From a virus: 32,901 nt of DNA. The translations under genes and the position numbers were made by a program. Positions 16,752-24,800 of this stretch are shown piece after piece; position 1 is the stretch's first letter; each line of letters opens with the position of its first letter. The stretch is from the IMG/VR virus record IMGVR_UViG_3300048550_000213, positions 1-32,901 of that record. The stretch is one strand, 5' to 3'. Under the pieces are notes generated by a model. The model saw only the letters and a program-made list of their open reading frames with translations, did no database searches and had not been told where the DNA came from.

Positions 16752-16780
16752 ATCATAGCACACCCAGAGAGCATTGTCAA
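16752..16780 (-). promoter_or_regulatory. Sigma70-type promoter for the small-gene cluster
   Basis: A perfect -35 box TTGACA (16780-16775), a 17-base spacer and a -10 box TATGAT (16757-16752) on the minus strand. The TGA stop codon of gp5 (16779-16777) lies inside the -35 box. There is no late motif here, which suggests early transcription by host RNA polymerase. Confidence 0.8.
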
Positions 16781-19260
16781 TTCAGGTTGATCGCACCACC
16801 CAGGATGTTTACGATTGCACCCTTCATCGTGACGGTTGCACCACCAGTGATATCCACTGCAGCACTTGCTTTTAGTAGGACCGCACCAGCAGCAACACTA
16901 GCAACAAATGCGCCAGCACCAACCTTGAACAAAGCACCACCTGCTTTACAGGTTACCAAGAATGGACCTGGTGTAACAACAGAGAACCTAGGAATAGGAT
17001 CAATTGATGGTGATGGACCTAGGATAATATCATAGGGTCCATTACACTGCCAGAATACACCCGATTTTGCCTTAGGCAATGGTGGTACGTTTACAAAGTG
17101 CCACTGAGCAGATGAATATGTTGTCAATGTATTGTTAGCACTCATAACAATATCACCACCACGAATATTCACTGATGGAGCATTGATCTCAGTATTACCT
17201 GTTGGAGCACCAACAGAGGTGTTCATAGTATTGATTTGACCATCAGTAGCATTCAATTTGAATGTACCACCAGATGAACTGATATCTACATCAGATTCAA
17301 ATTTGATTTGGTGCTTTTGAATCTTATCTGCTTTACCAGGATTTTTACCATTGGCATCTTTCTGCTGTGGAGCACCAACAGCAGTAACCATCATGGCACC
17401 ACCTACCTCAAGATGGAAGTTACCTGTCACTTTTAGGTGATAATCACCATTGATAGTATGAACTTCATCGCCTCGGATGTTATAACAAAGATCTTTAGCA
17501 ACATCAACGGTATATGCGTTTGCATATTGACTATGGTCACCTGCTACTGGTTTCTTCTCGGTTTTACTTTTATCTCTAGAAAGTGCTTTCTTTTCATCTG
17601 CTCCTGCTTCTGTAGAAAGATACTTCTTATATGCATTATCATCGACATAAATTGATGTATGCACAGTACCAGAAGGAGTTCTTTCAGTCTGAGATTGTCT
17701 ACCAGGAACACCAGTGTGTTGTCTCCAACCACCACTCATGAAAGTTTCTGCCTGAGTCAGATAAGGACTAGCATCGTTATAAATTTGTGAGACAAAATCT
17801 GATGCAACATTACGACTACCTTGAGCAAATCCACTTCCTAAGTCACCACATTTACGGTTTCCTAATTTATCTGCAAGTCCTTCTGCATCACAATAAGTAG
17901 TACCTAGGAATGGAATGAATGCCTTTGTTCTATTATCTTGTCTGGTTCTATCACACCCAAAATCAAAGAGGTTGAACAAGAACAAAACAATTTGCAAGAA
18001 CCCTTCAAAACCAACTGACGCAAGATCAAATCCATCAGCAAAAATTGTAGATCCTTCTTTCCAAGTATCAATAATCTTCTTTGCAGCACCAATACCAGAA
18101 AGAATACCTTCAGCAGCAGATACAATATTCTTTACAGCACACAGAAGACTATCCATTGCTGACAAAATGCCTTGCCCAAGTTTATCAATACCCTGATTGA
18201 TAAAATCGCCAGCAAAGTCCAATGCTTTATCGAGAGCAGATTCAATAAATGAACTGAATGGTGACATCACCATGTCAATAAAACTACCGATCTGATCATC
18301 AAGAGTACAGATCTGAGACAAAATCAACTGAATACCAGTTTTCACAATTGCCATTGTTGCAGTTGGAATACCAGTAAATGATGCAATCATAGCACCACCA
18401 GAAGTTAGTTTTCCTGCAAGTTCTGTCAAAAACTCTCGCATAGCAGCAATTGCTTCACCGCCAATCGCCGCAATTGCGTTTTCTACAGATCCAATGATAT
18501 TATCAAGTGCAACTGGAGCACCTGTAGCAACACTGACATATCCATTACCTTGAGACTTGATTCCAGACAGTTCTTTTGCTGCTGTATCAAGAACAGATTC
18601 TAGATGCACCGTAAGGGTCTTAGAAGGTCCACCAACGCCGTCTGCAGCAGCGACTGGGGGTCCAATACTCTTTGCAGCGCCTGCCGTACCAGTTTTGACG
18701 CCAACGCCCTGCGGGTTCGCTGGTGCGCTTTGAGAGTCCTCTTTAGTTCCTGCAGTTTGGACTGAATTATTTCTATTTGCGTTTTGCTCGTCTCCTTCCA
18801 TGGTTGCCGTATTATTGGAACCTGAGGCAGTGGTGTAATTGACCACTTTACGCATTTCGCCGCCAGTTAGGGCAAAAAGTGGTTCCTTACGTGATTCTCC
18901 ACCTTTGATAGTACGAAGAACTCCCATAACACAAGGCATCTGTGCTTCTTCACCGTCTAGGAAGAAACCTAGAACAATAGCACCAGATTGCAATTGACCA
19001 GAAGACTGTCCCTGACCATCATTACCTGGTTGGTTTGTAGGTTGTAAAACTAACGCCCATGGCAAATCATCTGTTGGTAGTGTCTCCATAGAACCACCAT
19101 CAGCATCTGTATACCAACCCAAAATTCTTACTTTGACACGGTTGATCTGCAGGGGATCTTGGTTATCTTCAACCTCACCGATCCACCATTGCATTCCGTC
19201 CTTACCAAAGAAGTCATTCTGACGTTCTTTTACATATCCTTCAACTTGGGACGTTGCCAT
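16777..19260 (-). CDS. 5: Baseplate hub spike protein, gp5-like, without lysozyme domain
   Basis: This is an 827-residue protein at the centre of the baseplate. Residues about 20-125 (MQWWIGEVEDN, INRVKVRILGWYTDADGG, GAIVLGFFLDGEE, MPCVMGVL) match the OB-fold N-domain of T4 gp5. T4 gp5 then has a GH24 lysozyme; here no GH24 or other catalytic motif can be seen. Instead residues about 235-460 are a Gly/Ala/Ile-rich, largely helical, hydrophobic region. Residues about 640-827 have the V-x-G/V-x-I-x-G repeats of the triple-stranded beta-helix spike, ending in VTMKGAIVNILGGAINLN. The lytic functions appear to have moved to the large neighbour proteins. It has its own late promoter at 19289-19283 and is separated from its gp27-like partner by cp12-cpeT. 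Confidence 0.88.
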   Translation of the reverse strand: MATSQVEGYVKERQNDFFGKDGMQWWIGEVEDNQDPLQINRVKVRILGWYTDADGGSMETLPTDDLPWALVLQPTNQPGNDGQGQSSGQLQSGAIVLGFFLDGEEAQMPCVMGVLRTIKGGESRKEPLFALTGGEMRKVVNYTTASGSNNTATMEGDEQNANRNNSVQTAGTKEDSQSAPANPQGVGVKTGTAGAAKSIGPPVAAADGVGGPSKTLTVHLESVLDTAAKELSGIKSQGNGYVSVATGAPVALDNIIGSVENAIAAIGGEAIAAMREFLTELAGKLTSGGAMIASFTGIPTATMAIVKTGIQLILSQICTLDDQIGSFIDMVMSPFSSFIESALDKALDFAGDFINQGIDKLGQGILSAMDSLLCAVKNIVSAAEGILSGIGAAKKIIDTWKEGSTIFADGFDLASVGFEGFLQIVLFLFNLFDFGCDRTRQDNRTKAFIPFLGTTYCDAEGLADKLGNRKCGDLGSGFAQGSRNVASDFVSQIYNDASPYLTQAETFMSGGWRQHTGVPGRQSQTERTPSGTVHTSIYVDDNAYKKYLSTEAGADEKKALSRDKSKTEKKPVAGDHSQYANAYTVDVAKDLCYNIRGDEVHTINGDYHLKVTGNFHLEVGGAMMVTAVGAPQQKDANGKNPGKADKIQKHQIKFESDVDISSSGGTFKLNATDGQINTMNTSVGAPTGNTEINAPSVNIRGGDIVMSANNTLTTYSSAQWHFVNVPPLPKAKSGVFWQCNGPYDIILGPSPSIDPIPRFSVVTPGPFLVTCKAGGALFKVGAGAFVASVAAGAVLLKASAAVDITGGATVTMKGAIVNILGGAINLN

Positions 19261-19282
19261 ATTATGAAATCAAATCGTACAT

Positions 19283-19289
19283 TATTTAT
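19283..19289 (-). promoter_or_regulatory. Late promoter (ATAAATA) for gp5
   Basis: ATAAATA on the minus strand, 23 bases before the gp5 ATG at 19260. It forms the end of a module that starts with the hairpin at 19316-19334; the same module occurs at 29655-29706. Confidence 0.75.
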
Positions 19290-19311
19290 GGAAAAACCTT
19301 ATAGGTCTCAT

Positions 19312-19340
19312 TTTTGGCGGAGTTTTTTTCCGCCCTTTTT
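19312..19340. repeat. Hairpin repeat, copy A (cpeT-gp5 boundary)
   Basis: This 29-base stretch is identical to 29684-29712. It contains GGCGGA (19316-19321), a seven-base loop and TCCGCC (19329-19334), a perfect six-pair GC-rich stem. On the plus strand the stem is followed by CTTTTT, so as an intrinsic terminator it points against plus-strand (antisense) transcription. On the minus strand the hairpin is followed by an A run. It separates cpeT from the gp5 late promoter, and could also act as an mRNA 3'-end or processing signal. Confidence 0.7.
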
Positions 19341-19359
19341 CAGAATCAAAAGTTCGTTT

Positions 19360-19806
19360 TCATTTACGCCTTTTGAATTCATAGAATTGACAACCACCAA
19401 AGACATACTCGCCATATTGATCGGTGCCTCTATCATATACTCTATACAAATCAGGAAGTAATTCCATCTTTGTAGCAATTAGCGTACCATTCTTAGTTTG
19501 GCAATTACCATTATCTTGTCCAAACCACCCATTTCTACGTGGTGTCAAGACAATAGCACAGTTACCTTTTCTTGTCCAATCTGTGTTATAAGTTTCCATA
19601 ACAACAGACCCATCATCATACTCTACGAATTTGTGTAAGGTATGGCGATAGGCATTTTCTTTACCTTCTGGATGTTTCCATTGCCAAGATTCATATCCGT
19701 CTGGGATCTTGATCCATTCAACAATGATTCTAGAAAATTCTGTAGGATACATTGAACATTGCTCAATATTATCCCAAACACCTAGAACATAATCTTCAAT
19801 CTTCAT
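19360..19806 (-). CDS. cpeT: CpeT-like phycobiliprotein lyase
   Basis: This is a 148-residue protein of the CpcT/CpeT family, whose members attach or handle bilins on phycobiliproteins. Matches that I can see are the early GVWDNIEQ, YRHTLHKFVEYDDG near 53-66 (a conserved YR followed by a beta strand), and the C-terminal motif VYDRGTDQYGEYVFGGCQFYEFKR at 124-146, which corresponds to the family's D-G-D....E.vwGs..G.f.F ending. It is shorter than host CpeT (about 200 residues), as is usual for phage versions. It starts 11 bases inside the end of cp12 and ends before the hairpin repeat, so cp12-cpeT is a compact two-gene cassette. A role in keeping phycoerythrin working during infection is inferred. 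Confidence 0.82.
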   Translation of the reverse strand: MKIEDYVLGVWDNIEQCSMYPTEFSRIIVEWIKIPDGYESWQWKHPEGKENAYRHTLHKFVEYDDGSVVMETYNTDWTRKGNCAIVLTPRRNGWFGQDNGNCQTKNGTLIATKMELLPDLYRVYDRGTDQYGEYVFGGCQFYEFKRRK

Positions 19807-20023
19807 ATACTAAACATTCTGGTTCCGAAGGGTTTGCGTCACAGAATAGTTCTAGGTAGGTTGGATCATGATGATCGCCTGCTTCAATCTCTTTCTTGTG
19901 ATGCTCTGCATACTCCTCCAATTCATGCAACTCACCTTCAATGTGGCGACGTTGATTAGGTGAAGTTAGAGGGTTGTCAAGGATCTCCTTGTCCTTTTCA
20001 ATATGCTTTTCAATTGATTCCAT
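19796..20023 (-). CDS. cp12: CP12-like Calvin-cycle regulator
   Basis: This is a 75-residue protein. The C-terminal motif LFCDANPSEPECLVYED matches CP12, in which a cysteine pair (here C61 and C70) in C.xNP..xEC.vY(D/E)D closes a loop that binds GAPDH. The middle RRHIEGELHELEEY is like the helix holding the AWD_VEEL motif of CP12, but that motif is not intact, and the N-terminal cysteine pair is absent, as in phage forms. CP12 joins GAPDH and phosphoribulokinase into an inactive complex; phage CP12 is thought to block the Calvin cycle and send carbon through the pentose phosphate pathway, in partnership with TalC. The gene has both a sigma70-type and a late promoter. Confidence 0.9.
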   Translation of the reverse strand: MESIEKHIEKDKEILDNPLTSPNQRRHIEGELHELEEYAEHHKKEIEAGDHHDPTYLELFCDANPSEPECLVYED

Positions 20024-20048
20024 AGAAATACGTCTGAGGGAATGTACT

Positions 20049-20055
20049 TATTTAG
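20049..20055 (-). promoter_or_regulatory. Late promoter (CTAAATA) before cp12
   Basis: CTAAATA on the minus strand, 26 bases before the cp12 ATG. It overlaps the last two bases of the sigma70-type -10 box, so early and late start signals are stacked at one place. Confidence 0.65.
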
Positions 20056-20082
20056 TATAATATTGATACCCTCTAGTGTCAA
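20054..20082 (-). promoter_or_regulatory. Sigma70-type promoter for cp12-cpeT
   Basis: A perfect TTGACA (20082-20077), a 17-base spacer and TATACT (20059-20054) on the minus strand. The TGA stop codon of the gp27-like gene (20081-20079) lies within the -35 box, the same layout as at 16780-16775. The cassette can therefore be read before late transcription begins. Confidence 0.8.
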
Positions 20083-21869
20083 CGGTTTTTGTTCTTACGC
20101 CGACGATTGCGTCTCTTGTTCTTCTTATTGTTCCGTTTCTTAGTACGAGTTCCTCCAGAACCCTTGCGGCCACCGCGATTCTTTCTCCGTGCCTTTCTAT
20201 CCTTACGACGGATCGCTCTCCGTCCCGCCGTAGACCTCTTCTTGTTACGCCGCTTTCTTCTTTCGAGATTGCTGACATTCTTACCACGTTTTTTAGATCT
20301 CCGCCGTCTCTTCTTCCTGCTACCCAGTCCACGTCCAACGGCAGGTCTTGCACCACGGCGTCTAAGTCCTCTACGCTTCTTACGAACACGTCCCTTACGT
20401 TTCCGTCTACCACTAGAATTACCAGCAATAGTTGCGGTACTCTCATTATTTTTAGAACTTGCACCACCAGAATCAGGTGTAGAATCTCTAGTCAATAGAA
20501 GAATCGTTATCATTCTTCCATCATGATACTTATGCTCAGCACTAGCAATGATCCAAAGACCACTCCAACGTTGATCTGTGGGAATATTTGTACTGTTTGG
20601 TTTGTCTGGTAGTGCCTTCGGGATCGTGATATGAATACCATGACCTGCCATCAAATCTAAGTTACCTGGTACAGTAACTTGAAGTTGTTGATATAAAAGA
20701 CTCTTCAGTCTTAGGAAATTGTATGATCCTGCTTCAACAATAGACTTCACACTCTGTCCACCAATTGGAGCAGACTGTTTAGATTCTTTCTTCTCCATGT
20801 TGCCATAACCACGAGTCATGACTGGTTTCAGTCTTACTCGTCTAGGAGTATCAACCATCGATGGTTCACCCTGAGGTGCCAACTTACTCATATCAAATGG
20901 TGGTTTTCCTTTTGGATTGACATGTGACATGTCTTTCCAGTTTCTTCTAATAGCATACTCATCCAATGCTAATGGTAGATCGCCTGATTGATCTCCACTA
21001 GAACTCTTAGCAAGATCAACAGGATCAAATCCTTGTGTATATCCTGCCCATGTACCATGCCTGAGATTTTCTAGCAGGTTATAAGACTTAGGAAATGAAA
21101 TCGTTTGGATAATAAAGTCTTTAGTTTCTTCTGCCATACTTGGCAGGTTTGCTTGACCATATCCATAGTAATACAGTTGTGGTAGTGGTCTCTTACCAGC
21201 ACCTTTCGATTCGCCTTTCGGTTTCTGCTTATTTGCATCTTCAATCATCGCATCGATTGTGATGTAATGATATCCAGATGTATTCTCGTAGAAAATATAT
21301 CCACTCTGACGTAGTTTACCTGTCTGTTTCTTGCGAAGAGACTTCTCTGCTAGGTAATTGATAGCATTGAATGGTCTCCAGTTTGGACAAACATAAGAAA
21401 ACTTCTCATCAGTTGGTTCTGAATACAACTCTTTGTCGGTGTTGATATAGTCTGAACCTAGATACTCACCAACATAATCATCAGTCTTTTTACCTTGGAA
21501 TGAACCAAATACATTGACAAGTTCATTCCTCAGAAACTCTTCTGAACAGAGGTGTAAATTATATACGTTACGTTTTTCAAATCTAACACGATCAGTGATC
21601 TTATAAAGTTGAAGATTATACTCAACTTTCTTTCCACTAACATCGTTTTCTAATGTAAGGAAGAATGTTTCACCACCTGCTAATCTACTGATGACATCAC
21701 CAGAGTCATCAAATGCTATAATTGCTCTGATAGAAGGGGAATCAATCCCCTCCATGATTCTAACTTCGTTTACATACTCATCAAACTTATTAGTTTTGTT
21801 ATCTGGTCCTGCAACGCCTTCAATCTCAAGACTAAAACCCGTTGTGCCCTGTCCTCCTTTTACGTCCAT
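20079..21869 (-). CDS. 27: Baseplate hub protein, gp27-like, with 109-residue polybasic tail
   Basis: This is a 596-residue protein. The first 475 residues look like a hub protein of the gp27 / phage tail-protein D type. They include strand-rich FSLEIEGVAG, VRIMEGIDSP, GGETFFLTLEND and YNLQLYKITD, then the second-domain strand VYNLHLCSEEFLRNELV and the later WRPFNAINYLAEKS, typical of hub proteins where the chain enters the second tube domain. The last 109 residues (about 488-596) have about 63 Arg or Lys and only two acidic residues. T4 gp27 has no such tail. The gene starts one base inside the end of the 1204-residue gene (TGATG). In T4, gp27 binds gp5; here a cp12-cpeT cassette lies between them. 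The gp27 assignment rests on position and strand pattern, not on close sequence identity. Confidence 0.78.
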   Translation of the reverse strand: MDVKGGQGTTGFSLEIEGVAGPDNKTNKFDEYVNEVRIMEGIDSPSIRAIIAFDDSGDVISRLAGGETFFLTLENDVSGKKVEYNLQLYKITDRVRFEKRNVYNLHLCSEEFLRNELVNVFGSFQGKKTDDYVGEYLGSDYINTDKELYSEPTDEKFSYVCPNWRPFNAINYLAEKSLRKKQTGKLRQSGYIFYENTSGYHYITIDAMIEDANKQKPKGESKGAGKRPLPQLYYYGYGQANLPSMAEETKDFIIQTISFPKSYNLLENLRHGTWAGYTQGFDPVDLAKSSSGDQSGDLPLALDEYAIRRNWKDMSHVNPKGKPPFDMSKLAPQGEPSMVDTPRRVRLKPVMTRGYGNMEKKESKQSAPIGGQSVKSIVEAGSYNFLRLKSLLYQQLQVTVPGNLDLMAGHGIHITIPKALPDKPNSTNIPTDQRWSGLWIIASAEHKYHDGRMITILLLTRDSTPDSGGASSKNNESTATIAGNSSGRRKRKGRVRKKRRGLRRRGARPAVGRGLGSRKKRRRRSKKRGKNVSNLERRKRRNKKRSTAGRRAIRRKDRKARRKNRGGRKGSGGTRTKKRNNKKNKRRNRRRKNKNR

Positions 21870-24800
21870 CAGAAACCTCCAGCAAACAGACCAAATCCAG
21901 GACGATAATTGTATATATCATCACTAGATAACCGACCACCGTCGCCACCTTTCGGGATAGGAACTTTGACTGGTTTATCTGGTATTGGTTTAGACATTGC
22001 TTGTACTTGTTTTTGTGCTGCTTGATTCTGCTGTGATGTTTGTGCAATTGCGGCAGCTGCTCCTGTTTTCTGTTTTGTTTTTACCGCACTCTTTGCTGTA
22101 GCAACATTATTAGTTTGAAGTTGTACTTGCCGTGGTTGTACAGTAGGAGGTTTGATATTTGCAGGTACTACCTCCCCTTTCGGTTCAGGACTGCCACCTT
22201 TTACCAAACGTTCCAGAGAACGTTCCTTCTGCTTGTACGCTCTATATTGATTTTCTAAATTTGCTGCACTGACTAGACCACCAGTACGAGGATCTTTGAA
22301 CATCCCGAGTGATTTTGGTCCTACTGGTGAGCTCATCGCTGCCCTAATGTAATCTCTTTGATGCTTGAGTTGCATCATCTGTTGTTGGAATTGTTTTTTG
22401 AATGCTGGACTCTGCTGAGTACCACCAGCAGAGAGACTTTTGACTAACTTGATAGGTCCACCGTGTGATGCAAAAGAAATACCAGCACGCTTACTAGTTC
22501 CAGTTTCCATCACACCTGCTTCATCATTACGACGCCAGTTATTGATACCACCGTTATGACTTGCTAATCTAGTACGATATGCATCAATAACTGGGGCATA
22601 ATTACCACTGCTCAGTGACTGTTTCACAGTATCTTTTATACCAGCACCAGACAAAGATCCATAGTTGAAGACTACAGACTCTAGTCCTGCCTTTACTCTA
22701 TTCGGTGCCTTATTATAGTCACTGCCAACCTCATCGGTGAGACGCTTGCGGTGCTCAATAATATGCTTAGACTTGATCCAATATGCTTCATCGTCAGTAA
22801 TCGTGTCACCCTTCTGAACCTTACCAGACTTACGGAATCCCTCTGGATAGTAAGTTGCACCAATACCAATCGTAGGAATCTCCCACCCATAATTAGCATC
22901 AGCATATGCCTTTAGTCTTAGACCTTCATAATTACCTAGCAGTGCTGCAAACTTCTTATCAAATCCACCACTGACTGATGTTGAACCACCTGCTAGTTCT
23001 CCCGTTGCAGAGTCTCTGGTTCCAGCTTCAGTACCAGGACCTGCAGTAGATCCATCTTCTGTACCCCCGAATGTAGCTGCACTGAGTTTTCCACCTGTAT
23101 ACTTTTTATTACCATCAACTGCATGAGCACCCTTTAGTAAGAGGTTACCCAGGTTAGCAAGCAATGACTCGACAGACTCTTTTGGTTTTACATCAGCACC
23201 AGTAGAGTTTGTGCCACCATCCTGTGATGTTTCGCTTGTAGTTTGTACATCACTATTGATTGATCCACCAGGAGCAACACCACCTTTACCAGGTACAACA
23301 ATCCTACCAGTCCCAGGACCACGGTCAACCCAGATGCCATCCATCAATGACTTAGGATATACAACACCCTTACCTTTAGTATCTGATGCACTAGTGAGAT
23401 TACTTTGTGCCCATCCACCCTTGGGAGTTGGGTTCAGTTTTCCATAGGGATCGTTTACAACGATGTCATTACCTCGGTAACCAATACCAGCAACCATGTG
23501 ACCACTGCCACTGTTATGTTGCAGACCTAGGACAACAGGTTTACCTGCATTGATTGCTGATTTATATGCCTTATATGATCCAAAATCACCACCAGATGCA
23601 GGAACACCAAACTTTTTCATTGCTGGTGGGTGTGCTCCCATACTAGTGGACTTACCATGCTGCGAACGAACCTTATTATATTCGTCAGGCATGACATTCT
23701 TTCCTAAGATTGCCGAGACAACCATTGCAGCAGAAGTGGAGAAACATTGTGAGTCTCCACCAGTACCTAGAGCATCAGTTTTGTTTGATCTCTGGTTGAA
23801 ATATGGTACGCTTAGGATTTTACCACCGCCAGCAGGAGGTGCTTTTTCTTCAGTATTCTTCGATTGACCTTCTGCAATCTTTTCTGCTGGAATCTCTGCA
23901 CCCCCAGATGCCTTCAGTGTTCTACCTAAAGGACCACCATTAGAAAAGAAACCTGCATGTTGTGCTTCAGAATTACGACGTGCTGTTAGACCTTTATTAC
24001 CTCTAGTAGCAGGAGTGTCATAAGGAACAACGAATGCAGACCCACCTGGTTTTGAGTACACCATTTCGGTGCCATGACCGATGAATGATGTTGACTGTCC
24101 ACCATCTAGTGATACAGGATACCCTGTCTGTGGTCCTTGAATGATACCACCGTTAGCAAACCCACGAAGAGATCCACCTGTTGCCATCTTAGGCATAGCA
24201 GTAGCTTGCTCTCCCTGATCAAAGAAAGATCTACCACCAAGAATATTTCCAAACCCTGCCTGAGCAGAATTGAAAGCACTAATAGCACCTTCTTTCAGAT
24301 TTGTTGCTGCTTGCCTAGGATCTTTTATAGCCTCTTGAACGCCGCGGCCAATATTACCTACCTGTTGACCTGCATATTCTTGTAGATTTTTAGGTGGTTC
24401 TGGAGCAGGTTGAGGACTTCCTGCATTCTGTCCTGTTGGTGCAGTTGGTTCTTGTGTAGTGCCAACACTTTCTGCTGGTCCACCCGCTCGCGTATCTCCT
24501 GCTGCAGCAGTTGTGGCAAGTCCAAACGCTGATGTTAGTTGATCTAATTTTGATTGTATCTCAGGACTAAGACCTGCAATCTCACTTTCCTGCTCATCTT
24601 CCTGATCAGTTAGATCTTCTTCTGCCTGTTGCAGATCCTTACCAGTGACACCATCATTATTCATGGCATCTAATGCCATACCAGTGCCAACGATAGCACC
24701 ACTGAATAGCAATGCCTTACCAGCTTTACTACCAAATAGTTTACCTAATCCTCTTCTCAGTCCTTTAGAAGTAGCAAGTTTTAGTAACTTCTTACTAAAC

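Noticed and set aside
20048-20526. Several open frames on both strands (Ser/Thr-, Leu- and Arg-rich translations) across the end of the gp27-like gene
   Set aside because: They mirror the Arg/Lys-rich coding of the hub tail in other frames and have no start signals; the hub gene reads through the region with no break.
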